A stretch of 64,000 bases of DNA, taken from Haliclona indistincta (Eukaryota; Porifera; Demospongiae; Haplosclerida; Chalinidae). A model generated the notes under the pieces. That model saw only the letters and a program-made list of their open reading frames with translations, was not told the DNA's origin and searched no databases. Positions 44,001 to 52,848 of the stretch are shown here, in pieces. The position numbers and the translations under genes are program-made. The stretch is from the NCBI GenBank assembly GCA_964017065.1, contig OZ024784.1, positions 17,465,152 to 17,529,151 on the forward strand, written 5' to 3'. Positions within the stretch are counted from its first letter, which is position 1. Each line of letters opens with the position of its first letter.

Positions 44001-47000
44001 TTTATGTATAATAATTGCATGCATGCACAATGCACCGTTGTAATAAATGGATATAACAGGCAGGCATAAATAGCACATCACATACTTCCAATGCATGGGT
44101 ATTTAATTGTGGCCATAATAATGTTTAGGTTTTGAGCTGGAATCTCGCTTCAAGTCTATAATCCAAATGCACTGAAACTTCAATATATATGGATTTGACT
44201 AGTCAATCTCATTCTACTATTACCTTATGCAAGTTTTTATTAGTATAATAGTCATATGCACCCTGGTATGGTAGTGAGATCAGTGATCATAGGTATGTAC
44301 GCAGACCCTGTCATGTGAAGCCATCATCATTACTGTAGGCAAGTAGCTATAATAATAATGATGAACACATTATGGATACATGAATTATTTATGAGAACCA
44401 AAAAGTCCGAAACAGATAAATATTGTCTGTCTGCAGTTGCAAAGAATTACATACATAATAAAATTATACTGCAAAACATTCAAACTCATTCTTGAAATTG
44501 GGTTTAGAAACACGAAAAGAAAATAAGATTTACAATCAGCATATGTACCTCAACAAGAAATTCACAACAGTTAGTGCCACATGCATGCCCAGCAATAAAA
44601 CGGAGCATGTTTATCAGTTGGAATTAATCACATTCAAACACTTATTGCTTTGTCCAGAACAGAGAAAGCAGAAATGGCATCAATATGTCTGTTGAACATT
44701 CATAAATAACAATAAAACAAGAACACTACAAAAAACAAGGAAAAAGTTAAAATTTAGCTATAGGTTGAGTTTATAACATAGTACAATAATAGTAATAATC
44801 ATGAGAGTGGAAACACTGGGTAGATTGGAGTGTGTTGAGAGTGGAAATGGCATCAGTTTGTTTGCTGAATGTCCAGGAGTCTAGCCCAAATTGAAAATGT
44901 GCAAGAAATTGATGAACATCGCATTTGACGTATTTGGGTTGGAAAACAGGAAGTGGGAGGAGTTAACCAATGTTATTCCTGGGTAGATTGGAGTGTGTTG
45001 AGAGTGGAAATGGCATCAGTTTGTCTGCTGAATGTCCAGGAGTCTAGCCCAAATTGAAAATGTGCAAGAAATTGATGAACATCGCATTTGACGTATTTGG
45101 GTTGGAAAACAGGAAGTGGGAGGAGTTAACCAATGTTATTCCTGGGTAGATTGGAGTGTGTTGAGAGTGGAAATGGCATCAGTTTGTCTGCTGAATGTCC
45201 AGGAGTCTAGCCCAAATGGAAAATGTGCAAGAAATTGATGAACATTGCATTTGACGTATTTGGGTTGGAAAACAGTAAGTGGGAGGAGTTAACCAATGTT
45301 ATTCCTGGGTAGATTGGAGTGTGTTGAGAGTGGAAATGGCATCAGTTTGTCTGCTGAATGTCGAAAATGTGCAAGAAATTGATGAACATCGCATTTGACG
45401 TATTTGAGTTGGAAAACAGGAAGTGGAAGGAGTTAACCAATGTTATTCCTGGGTGGATTGGAGTGTGCTGAGAGTGGAAATGGCATCAGTTTGTCTGTTG
45501 AATGTCCAGGAGTCTAGCCCAAATTGAAAATGTGCAAGAAATTGATGAACATCGCATTTGACGTATTTGGGTTGGAAAACAGGAAGTGGGAGGAGTTAAC
45601 CAATGTTATTCCTGGGTGGATTGGAGTGTGTTGAGAGTAGAAATGGCATCAGTTTGTCTGTTGAATGTCCAGGAGTCTAGCCCAAATTGAAAATGTGCAA
45701 GAAATTGATGAACATCGCATTTGACGTATTTGGGTTGGAAAACAGGAAGTGGGAGGAGTTAACCAATGTTATTCCTGGGTGGATTGGAGTGTGCTGAGAG
45801 TGGAAATGGCATCAGTTTGTCTGTTGAATGTCCAGGAGTCTAGCCCAAATTGAAAATGTGCAAGAAATTGATGAACATCGCATTTGACGTATTTGGGTTG
45901 GAAAACAGGAAGTGGGAGGAGTTAACCAATATTATTCCTTGGTGGATTGGAGTGTGTTGAGAGTGGAAATGAGATCAACAAGAAACTCACATGCAAAACT
46001 TGGATAGTGCCACACTCAGCAATAAGGCGGAGCAACATTCAAAATCTTATTTTTGGCGGCATCTAGAATGAAAGAAAATGAGTTAAAATTATAACTCATA
46101 ATATTATAGTTAATTTTAAACAAAATGTCCTACCGTTCAGCTATTATATCATTTGTAAATATGTAACTAGTATTGTTGAAAAATAATTATGCAGACTGTG
46201 AATTATCATTTCCTTATGTAATATCATTATAGACTGTAAAGTTAGTCTGTAGTACTGACTCACAATCAGCGCTCCATGATTTGAGAGTTAAGGCGTACGT
46301 TGGCAGTAACTCTGGCGCGATCTGACGTTTCTGTCTCTAGATGTGTTACATATGCGTCGTGCACGCCCATTTAGTAAATGCGCACACAAAGCGCACTAGA
46401 TGTACATGTATACAACACATGTTCAACAAGTACATTCTTGTGGTTTATAGTGAATGTGGTGCTGGCGAATGTGGTGTTGACTTCAGCCGGGTATGTACTT
46501 GTCAAGCTTCATTATTATTTTTATTATTAATTTTAGAAATTGCAGAACTTGAAGATGATGATGAGGATGGTGGCCAGAATGAGATGTACATTGATATATT
46601 TGATTTGAAAACACGAGAATGGAGAAAGCAGATTGTTGATGGTGACGTGCCAACACAGTGTAGAGGATCATTCCATGTAGTTGTTGGTAATACGCTGTAC
46701 TTGTTTGGTGGTTATAATGGGCCAGATGGTTTCAGCAACACCTTATATGCACTCAATCTGGACACATTCAAATGGCAAAAACCAAAACAGGATCCTCTTC
46801 GTGCTCCCACTCCAAAGTTTCTTGGAGGAATGGTAGCTTTTGGGAATAGACTGGTAGTCTTCGGAGGCTATGGCAACAAGGCCGATTTTAAAGAAACCCA
46901 TGGAGCAACGTTCTTGCCTAACGATACCTTTGGTGGTGGCAATTCAGGAAGTGGATGGAACAATGCTGTGCATGAGTATAATATTGACACTGGTAAGGAA

Positions 47001-48109
47001 ACACCCATAGCAGCAGTATGTGTATACTAGTTGTGTATAGGTGAGTGGAATGAGTGTAGCTGTACTGGTGAGCGACCTCCTCCTTGTGATAAGTTCACCT
47101 TCAATCAGCTGGATAAACGGAGGGCTATACTGTTTGGAGGCAAACAGAGCAAGTACACCATTGCCTTCAATGAGGTATACATTCTGACTGCTGCAGAGGA
47201 GGGAAAAGAAATGGTAAGTCCACTTGCTGTCTCTGTTAGTTTACACTGTGTTCTTCTCATAGCATTTTGATGGACCCTTCAGACCACAGGCTGGGCAGCA
47301 GTGGCCAGTAGGGAGAGGGCTGCATGCTGCTGCTTGTCTTGTAGACCCTCAGTCAGATCTTGCCTGCACTGACCAGCACCTGATGGTTGTATGGGGGCAG
47401 GGATGGGATGCAAAGCATGTCAAGGATATCTGGATACTCCACATACAGAGCATGACATGGAAAAAGGTAATTATATAGACATACTAGTTTTTTCCAAAAT
47501 CATTTTGGAAACAGTGGAATATTTTGCTTCGTCCGAGGATGTTCCATATGGGATGCAGCTATCACCATGGTGACAGACACACTGATGTTCTAGTGTATGG
47601 AGGCAACAAGCACCGCCAGTCAAAGTTTGAGCGTCATGTCATGACTGATCTTATCATCTTTAAATTTGGTAAATCATCCTCTGTTTGATCCACTCACTCT
47701 CTCTCTCCTCTTGTCTAGGTTCATTGCAGAGTCTGTACGATAAGTGTGTCAAGATGGTGTCTCATGATCGCCATCTGTACAGCAAGAGTCTAGCAGTACT
47801 ACCTCCTAAGATTCAATCAGTCCTGTCAAGTGCAAAGGGCGTTGATGTTGCATGTCACATTATTTACCCTCATGATAGATTTGGTGAGTAAAACATGTAT
47901 TTATACGTACTCATCTCTTTCATAATATTACTTCAGGCTCTATCCAGACCCTGCAGGAAATGTGCATTAGGTTTGCATGTGGTGATCAGCAGCTCTATGA
48001 ACATGGGCTCTCTGTGCTGCAACCTCACTTCAAGTCAGCTCTGAGAAGAGCCAAGGATGCAAATATCTCTTACCGCATAGTCTATCCTCGAGACATTGAC
48101 TTTCAGTAG
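35077..48109 (+). CDS. Kelch-repeat protein, copy A (first intron carries a transposon)
   Basis: The protein is a kelch beta-propeller of unknown function. Exon 1 (35077-35221) encodes MALVDEFPIARSGAVMFVYD and LLLWGGMTQVVLGEGEDRFN. Exon 2 resumes at 46537 with EIAELEDDDEDG and the kelch blades (SFHVVVGNTLYLFGGYNG; GGMVAFGNRLVVFGGYG). Later exons hold RRAILFGGKQSKYTIAFNEVY, HMGCSYHHGDRHTDVLVYGG, and a non-kelch C-terminal segment (SLQSLYDKCVKM; QTLQEMCIRFACGDQQLYEHG; SYRIVYPRDIDFQ, stop 48107-48109). The reading frame is intact across all exons and close to that of copy B, so the 11.2 kb insertion has not obviously killed it. Excising the insertion and one 9-bp duplication leaves a 62-nt first intron. 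Whether the 11.3 kb intron is spliced efficiently is not known. Confidence 0.75.
35240..35248. repeat. 9-bp target-site duplication, left
   Basis: ATGTACTTG immediately precedes the left transposon end ACCCGGCTGAAG and is repeated exactly after the right end at 46493-46501. Confidence 0.9.
35249..35290. repeat. Left terminal inverted repeat
   Basis: It starts ACCCGGCTGAAGTCA and includes a partial internal duplication CACCACATTCGCCAG/CACCACATTCA. The right terminus, reversed, is the same over about 42 bp with one clear substitution at position 16. Confidence 0.88.
35600..36303. repeat. Tandem repeat A, 162-bp period
   Basis: About four units are present, with the box CCCAGCAATAAG at 35845, 36007 and 36169 (162-bp spacing) and more diverged units to the left. 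Each unit contains the box again inverted (CTTATTGCTGGG), so each can fold into a hairpin. One reverse-oriented unit is at the right end (about 45970-46105). Confidence 0.8.
36304..38546. repeat. Tandem repeat B, left array, 163-bp period, about 14 copies
   Basis: The marker GGCTAGACTCCTGGACATTC recurs from 36308 to 38427 at exactly 163-bp spacing, wherever I measured it. Copies are nearly identical, with a few recurring variants (for example CAATTTGG/CCATTTGG) that repeat in blocks of several units. This suggests expansion by duplication of multi-unit segments. No long open frame runs through it. Confidence 0.92.
38803..39960 (+). CDS. USP-type deubiquitinase-like segment (His-box half)
   Basis: The segment is inferred from spliced exons with clear 3' splice sites. 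Exons at 38803, 38958 and 39073 encode a CPVC...CSQCHNC pair of CxxC motifs of the kind found in the USP finger. Next comes EILKLPDNLLLVVHRN, matching the USP LP-x-x-L-x-x-x-x-x-R strand. The His box VHYGSRTGGHY is split between 39558-39588 and 39653, followed by GWTIYDDSAV and a final strand VYIVMYIK. This order is the C-terminal half of a USP catalytic domain with the catalytic His and the Asp/Asn-containing DDS motif. I cannot find the N-terminal Cys box, which should precede it; upstream is only the tandem array. It is therefore either truncated, inactive, or has an unseen 5' exon. It reads in the same direction as the Ulp1 segment. Confidence 0.6.
39135..39191. repeat. Perfect 26-bp hairpin at a 5' splice site
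   Basis: Two 26-nt arms (39135-39160 and 39166-39191) are perfect reverse complements around a 5-nt loop (CTGTG). The left arm begins at the T of the intron's GT donor, so folding would bury the splice site. Confidence 0.85.
40127..41125 (+). CDS. Ulp1/SENP-type SUMO protease (family C48)
   Basis: Nine short exons read as one C48 peptidase domain. The sequence runs LTEGQWLSSE, IICEYMHSLIQMHDKRK, VAFSFDPVFLPNLKARGYST, then GIDLLKKEIILFPVHCPQHWML (catalytic His in the HW pair), VCCIDSL (catalytic Asp), TPFAPKQKNMYDCGVFICM (oxyanion Gln and catalytic Cys), QAAKCIMLGCKLSYTQ and DAIKARLEIAKTVMEM. This follows human SENP1 (WLNDEIINFYM, IHLGVHWCLAVV, YYDSM, QMNGSDCGMFACKYAD) block by block, so the full catalytic set is present. 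The family cleaves SUMO-type modifiers. Ulp1-like proteases are known passengers of several eukaryotic DNA transposon groups (Mutator-like, CACTA, Zisupton). Whether it is fused to the USP-like part or separately transcribed cannot be told. Confidence 0.72.
41168..43301 (+). CDS. Downstream spliced segment with a second, degenerate C48-like stretch
   Basis: Exons continue in the same direction: an acidic linker (DSDDTDGGDDSDND), RPIFWVHGLCTLYVEDVLNV, DAYERQDQLSIEIIHGVDIQ, then IKYLICPFFLRHSFICVADF and KKIVYSYDP. The last part resembles the Ulp1 core strand-helix (hydrophobic strand, H-x-F-x-x-V, ..., Y-x-D), but the Cys motif is not seen. After it come NDWTITSIK, FIHDLLWSNCSCSQLV, DKMWLVKELCRR, EEIAERVRKQLGIVG, and a segment ending FPRLERPSDELDIN before a stop at about 43299. 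The second domain is a guess from pattern. The rest resembles nothing I know. Confidence 0.4.
43460..43885 (+). CDS. Last recognisable exons in the transposon core
   Basis: Three exon-like pieces read GEFDSVFAMRESRRKGIDKY, FEEVIYFLSGIVGDVEQRHR and MVYQVLFPEAMTVLIGNKF, ending EEAAKSFLTKVLKFK with a stop near 43882. The VLFPEA...YEEA pattern is reminiscent of the C-terminal tail of PWWP3/MUM1-type proteins, but that is weak. It is probably the C-terminus of the same gene as the preceding segment. Splice links were read by eye. Confidence 0.35.
43886..44744. other. Non-coding part of the transposon core
   Basis: AT-rich sequence between the last exon-like piece and the right inverted arm, with several ATGCATGC palindromes. 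I see no gene. Open frames here lack similarity and splice partners. Confidence 0.4.
44745..45972. repeat. Tandem repeat B, right array (inverted), about 7 copies
   Basis: This is the reverse complement of the left array: the marker CTAGCCCAAATTG recurs at 44881, 45044, 45207, 45514, 45677 and 45840. One unit around 45360 has lost about 19 bp including the marker. The first 65 bp (44745-44812) are the mirror of the unique segment at 38555-38612, so the inverted arm extends beyond the array. Confidence 0.9.
46451..46492. repeat. Right terminal inverted repeat
   Basis: It ends CTTCAGCCGGGT, the exact reverse complement of the left end, and is followed directly by the target duplication. Confidence 0.88.
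46493..46501. repeat. 9-bp target-site duplication, right
   Basis: ATGTACTTG, identical to 35240-35248. The host intron resumes at 46502 and ends in ttttag at 46536. Confidence 0.9.
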
Positions 48110-48184
48110 CCAACACCGAGGGTGGGGTTAAGGGTTACACGTGGGCGGTTGGGCGTTAAATAGGTTATTCTTGTTTACCAAGAG

Positions 48185-50076
48185 ATGGCGCTCGTTGAAG
48201 AGTTCCCGATCTCGAGGAATGGCGCTGTTATGTTTGTTTACGATCATCAGCTACTAGTGTGGGGAGGAATGACGCAAGTTGTGCTGGGAGAGGGGGAGGA
48301 TCGCTTCAATATTGACATCATCTTGCCAGGTCAGGGCATTGAAACGTGTTTGCTATGGGAGGGGTACGTGAGCCCAAAATATTGAGGTACATGTTCCACG
48401 CACAGACTTGGGCTCACATGCCAAGCTGTATGTACATGATGATTTGCATGTGTGATAAGTTTTGTGTTATATTCAGAAATTGCAGAGGAAGATGATGATG
48501 AAGAGAGCTACGATGGTGCCCAAAATGAGATGTACATGGAAATATTTGACTTACGGACACGAGAATGGAGAAAGCAGATTGTTGATGGTGATGTACCAAC
48601 ACAGTGTAGAGGATCATGCCATGTAGTTGTTGGTAATATGCTGTACATGTTTGGAGGTTATAACGAGCCAGATGGTTTCAGCAACACCTTATATGCACTC
48701 GATCTGGACACATTCAAATGGCAGAAACCAAAACAAGATCCACTCTGTGCTCCCACTCCAAAGTTCTTTGGAGGAATGGTAGCATTTGGGAATAGACTGG
48801 TAGTCTTTGGAGGCTCTGGCAGCAAAGACGGGTTTCATACAACCCATGGAGCAACATTCTTGCCTGATGATACTTTTGGTGGCAATTCAGGAAGTGGATG
48901 GAACAATGCTTTGCATGAGTATAATATTGACACTGGTAAGTGAAACCACTCATACATACAGAGAGTATCAGTCTAGTATGTGTGTGTACTACTTGTGTAT
49001 AGGTGAGTGGAATGAGTGTAGCTGTACTGGTGAGCGACCTCCTCCTTGTGAACAGTTCAGCTTGAATCAGCTGGATAAACAGAGGGCTATACTGTTTGGA
49101 GGCAAACAGAACAAGTATACCATTGCCTTCAATGAGGTATACATTCTGACTGCTGCAGAGGAGGGAAAAGAAATGGTAAATCCACTTGCTATCTCTATTA
49201 GTTTACACTGTGTTCTTCTCATAGCATTTTGATGGACCCTTCAGACCACAGGCTGGGCAGCAGTGGCCAGAAGGGAGAGGGGCGCATGCTGCTGCTTGTC
49301 TTGTAGACCCTCAGTCAGATCTTGCCTGCACTGACCAGCAGCTGATGGTTTTATGGGGCCATTTGTGGGATGCAAAACATGCTAAGGACATCTGGATACT
49401 TAACATACAAAGCATGACATGGAAAAAGGTATGATAATATATAATATAGTACATTAGACATTAAAGGTATTTTGTCAACAGTGGAATATTTTGCTTCGTC
49501 CGAGAAAGTATCATATGGGATGCAGCTATCACCATGGTGACAGACACACTGATGTTCTAGTGTATGGAGGTAACAAGCAACGCCAGTCAAAGTTTGAGCG
49601 ACATGTCATGACTGATCTTATCATCTTTAAATTTGGTAAATCATCCTCTGTTTGATCCACTCACTCTCTCTCTCCTCTTGTCTAGGTTCATTGCAGAGTC
49701 TGTACGATAAGTGTGTCAAGATGGTGTCTCATGATCACCATCTGTACAGCAAGAGTCTAACAGTACTACCTCCTAAGATTCAATCAGTCCTGTCAAGTGC
49801 AAAGGGCGTTGATGTTGCATGTCACATTATTTACCCTCATGATAGATTTGGTGAGTAAAACATGTATTTATACGTACTCATCTCTTTCATAATATTACTT
49901 CAGGCTCTATCCAGACCCTGCAAGAAATGTGCATTAGGTTTGCATGTGGTGATCAGCAGCTCTATGAGTATGGGCTCTCTGTGCTGCAACCTCACTTCAA
50001 ATCAGCTCTGATAAGAGCCAAGGATGCAAATATCTCTTACCGCATAGTCTATCCTCGAGACATTGACTTTCGGTAA
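48185..50076 (+). CDS. Kelch-repeat protein, copy B
   Basis: This is a tandem duplicate of copy A, starting 75 bp after its stop codon. Exon 1 (48185-48329) encodes MALVEEFPISRNGAVMFVYD, and its intron is 147 nt (48330-48476). Exon 2 begins EIAEEDDDEESYDG and contains blades SCHVVVGNMLYMFGGYNE and GGMVAFGNRLVVFGGSGSKD. The remaining exons follow copy A closely, including near-identical introns, and end SYRIVYPRDIDFR with TAA at 50074-50076. The last 180 codons are almost unchanged between the copies, including intron sequence, while exon 2 has several replacements. This fits recent duplication or gene conversion in the 3' half. The function is unknown; kelch propellers are usually protein-binding platforms. 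Confidence 0.82.
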
Positions 50077-50127
50077 ACACTCCATCCAAGGGCGTGGCAA
50101 CACGTGGGTAGTTGGGCGTTAAATAGA

Positions 50128-50823
50128 ATGTCTTTGCTGAAAACGTTTCTTGCTAGTACTGCTGCGTTTCATATAGCTGCTGTTCTCTTTGGAGCTCCGT
50201 TTGTAGAGTATGCAACTGTTTATTCTGTTAATATTTTTGTATTGATATATTATTGCAGGAATTTTGTAAGTACTCTATCATGGGCTGTGCTCATGTCAAT
50301 TTTAACAATTCTTGTTCCCAAGTTGTTGTGTGCAAGTGATTGTCAAGCTATTCTCAGGTTTCTGTGAAACTCAAATTTGTGAAACGCATGTTATTGTCTG
50401 TCTCTAGACCAGTGACACGATTAACTAGCAAAGAGGTGTGGTTTGTACTGCATGTGTGTCTGACTGTAAGTGGTGCATGGCTGGGAGCCATAGTACTACC
50501 TCTGGACTGGAACACTCACTGGCAGGTGAACTATCTATCACTGTATTATATTAAAACACAGGTCTGGTAGGACGTTTCTGAACTTTTAAAAAATATAATG
50601 TGTGGACGTTTAGCAATATGCTGCCAGTTCAAGAAGACACAATTTCTTAGCATGTTATTAGAGCGCTGATGTTTGTAGGTGGTCATTATTATGATTTTGC
50701 TTTTAGAAATTTCCATTCTCGTGTTGTGTTGGAGCTGTCAGTGGTTGTGTGATCAGCAGTCTGATGAACTGTGTCAGGTGGTTGATAGTATCAAAACAGA
50801 GAACTGAGAACAGCCATATTTAG
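50128..50823 (+). CDS. PIGF: GPI biosynthesis protein PIG-F
   Basis: PIG-F is a small ER membrane protein that partners PIGO and PIGG to add ethanolamine phosphate to GPI anchors. The ATG at 50128 gives MSLLKTFLASTAAFHIAAVLFGAPFVE. After a 58-nt intron come NFVSTLSWAVLMSILTILVPKLL, then LTSKEVWFVLHVCLTVSGAWLGAIVLPLDWNTHWQ, the family signature (human GAWLGAFPIPLDWDRPWQ). The last exon reads KFPFSCCVGAVSG and ends in RTENSHI, TAG at 50821-50823. Several hydrophobic helices are evident. It begins 52 bp after the stop of kelch copy B, in the same direction. Its last exon and 3' flank are duplicated at 52546-52779. Confidence 0.82.
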
Positions 50824-50957
50824 ACTGCTACTAGAAGCAGCTTTGTTTTATCATCAACAATGCTATCACCTGCAGATAACTGTTTCATAAGTAAAAAATT
50901 ATTTTCATACACATCAAGTTGAAAATAAAAATGATAAATAAACCAACTATCAAAAAA
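50726..50957. repeat. Direct repeat copy 1 (PIGF 3' exon and flank)
   Basis: About 232 bp covering the end of PIGF and its 3' flank. It recurs at 52546-52779 with only a few substitutions. The two copies bracket the intronless hydrolase gene. Confidence 0.9.
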
Positions 50958-51027
50958 TGAATACTAGCTAGATGTTAGCACACATTAATTTTTATGCAAG
51001 AAAAATCATACAAGTATCAACAATGCT

Positions 51028-52362
51028 TCATTGTGTTATTATTGTTCCAGAAATTGTCCATTCTCCAGAGTCTGAATTTATTTTGGACAGGATGATTTCT
51101 GATTCAAACATGTAGTTTGGATCACCACGTTCAAGAAGTGTACGAGCCATTGTGGCAACAGAAGGATACAGTTTCACCACAAAGTCTTGAAGACCTATTG
51201 ATATCTTCACTGCACAACTTGTGTTCAGCATACAGTCGGTGATTAGTATTCGTATTACAGAACCACATCCTTTTTCCGTAATGTGAATTGCATTCGAGTC
51301 ACGATTGAACGAAGCTTCAACACGAGTTGCATCACGCTCTCCACTCCTGGTGATATCGATCCAATAGAATAAATCAGAGGGGGCTGCCAAACCATCAATA
51401 GGATACAAAGGATTTCTATGGGCTCTTGTGTTCACATCCCAAATAACCTGGGATGGAAGAGGGTTGCGTCGATGCTGGCTAACCCAAGCAATTGCATTGG
51501 TATCCTGTGTTGTTGAATTGCGGGATTTGTCCTGAAGCCAAGCTTTAAGATCACTGACTACTGTGTATTTGCATTGATTTTTATCATTGTCTTTAAAGTT
51601 GTGTCCTTTATTGAAGTGCACCCAACACTCATGAACATACCCATCTGGGTGTTGTAGTTGGAGTTCATCCAGCATTATACCATACTCTGCTCCAACTCGA
51701 CACCGATTGTAGGCAGTATCCGACTCACCAACTTGAATTGCAAACGGAACATGGTATAAATTAACCATCTTCGTCCCATTTGGGTGACCAGAGGACATGT
51801 TAGCTGCTGCCCATCTATCAGCCATTCGAGGCGTCACCTGATATACCCCGTCACCACCTGCAGAAAAACCCAGTAGATAAACACGGTTCGGATTTATGTT
51901 CAGACACATTATCATGGATGCAATTAGTCGATCATAGAGTTCATAAGATTCCTTGACAAAGTGAAGATTCCACGTGTTTGTAATGCCTCTAGGAGCAACA
52001 TACACTCCAGTGGTAACACTGTCTTGATAATAGGTCTGCATGTGCTCCCATTGACTGTCGTTTATAAACGACGGGGTTCCTCCTCCACCATGTAAGCAGA
52101 TGTACAATGGGTACCCATCTGTGGGCTTCTTCCCGACCACCTTATACTCGATTTTCATTTTGCCGCAAAGCGTCTTGCTGCGCAGCTCCTGATCTGCCTT
52201 ACACTTGAAAGACGATAAATACTTCTCCCATAGCGCGTCTCTTGAAGAAGCTACTTGTCCTTGTTCTACTGTCACTGTGCTGGCTAGCAGTTGCTCCCAC
52301 GAGGACAATAGCAACGGTGTCTTCTGTTGAGAAACTCTGCTACTCTCTGGAGTCTCTGCCAT
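51028..52362 (-). CDS. Intronless alpha/beta-hydrolase (esterase-like), 444 residues
   Basis: The single uninterrupted frame starts MAETPESSRVSQQKTPLLLS at 52362. The hydrolase fold is marked by an oxyanion-hole HGGGG in YICLHGGGGTPS, the nucleophile elbow LLGFSAGGDGVYQ (Ser), a likely catalytic Asp in QVGESDTAYN and a His in HFNKGHNF. That is the triad order of polyhydroxybutyrate-depolymerase/feruloyl-esterase-like enzymes. A C-terminal part of about 150 residues (after KSRNSTTQDT) adds WVSQHRRNPLPSQVIWDV and beta-rich sequence. No signal peptide is visible. Nearly all neighbours have many introns, so the lack of introns suggests a retrogene or horizontal acquisition. The gene sits between two direct repeats of the PIGF 3' end. 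Substrate unknown. Confidence 0.7.
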   Translation of the reverse strand: MAETPESSRVSQQKTPLLLSSWEQLLASTVTVEQGQVASSRDALWEKYLSSFKCKADQELRSKTLCGKMKIEYKVVGKKPTDGYPLYICLHGGGGTPSFINDSQWEHMQTYYQDSVTTGVYVAPRGITNTWNLHFVKESYELYDRLIASMIMCLNINPNRVYLLGFSAGGDGVYQVTPRMADRWAAANMSSGHPNGTKMVNLYHVPFAIQVGESDTAYNRCRVGAEYGIMLDELQLQHPDGYVHECWVHFNKGHNFKDNDKNQCKYTVVSDLKAWLQDKSRNSTTQDTNAIAWVSQHRRNPLPSQVIWDVNTRAHRNPLYPIDGLAAPSDLFYWIDITRSGERDATRVEASFNRDSNAIHITEKGCGSVIRILITDCMLNTSCAVKISIGLQDFVVKLYPSVATMARTLLERGDPNYMFESEIILSKINSDSGEWTISGTIITQ

Positions 52363-52545
52363 TTCCTAAAATTCCTGTCAGCTGTGTTCATGTCATGTGT
52401 TATTAATGATTATTATAATACATGTTCATGAATAATAGACTCATTTCACACATGACAGCTGATTGCATTTCTTCTCCTCACAGATAGGTAAACGCTGGAA
52501 CAGAACATAAATACATCATCAGTGATGATTTGCATTTATCCATCT

Positions 52546-52779
52546 GTGTTGGAGCTGTCAGTGGTTGTGATATCAGCGGTCTGATGAGCTGTGTCGGGTG
52601 GTTGATAGTATCAAAACAGAGAACTGAGAACAGCCATGTTTAGACTACTACTAGAAGCAGCTGTATTTTATCATCAACAATGCTATCACCTGCAGATAAC
52701 TGTTTCATAAGTAAAAAATTCTTTTCATACACATCAAGTTGAAAATAAAAATGATAAATAAACCAACTATCAAAAAATA
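52546..52779. repeat. Direct repeat copy 2 (PIGF 3' exon fragment)
   Basis: A copy of 50726-50957 containing TGTGTTGGAGCTGTCAGTGG and the PIGF terminal codons with a small deletion that breaks the frame. It is therefore a pseudo-exon, not part of a gene. Confidence 0.88.
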
Positions 52780-52848
52780 ATATCTCTAAACATCACTCAT
52801 TTTATAATTTGAAATACTTGAAAACCTACAGAAAAGAGCACGGTGATT

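Larger units (their letters stand above)
35249..46492. mobile_element. 11.2 kb foldback transposon carrying USP-like and Ulp1 protease genes
   Basis: The ends are perfect inverted repeats ACCCGGCTGAAG, within about 42 bp that match except for one or two positions. They are flanked by the 9-bp duplication ATGTACTTG. A 9-bp duplication is typical of Mutator-like elements, but I see no Mutator transposase, so the class is unproven. Inside the ends are long inverted arms: a 162-bp repeat family, then a 163-bp repeat family with about 14 copies on the left and 7 on the right, then a short unique inverted segment (38555-38612 and 44745-44812). The central 6.1 kb carries a spliced + strand gene or genes for ubiquitin/SUMO-type proteases. 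The insertion lies 18 nt inside the first intron of the host kelch gene. Confidence 0.85.

Noticed and set aside
46341..46536. Separate start for a short kelch protein at 46341
   Set aside because: The sequence before 46537 is transposon end and intron, including the acceptor ttttag. The ATG there is fortuitous.
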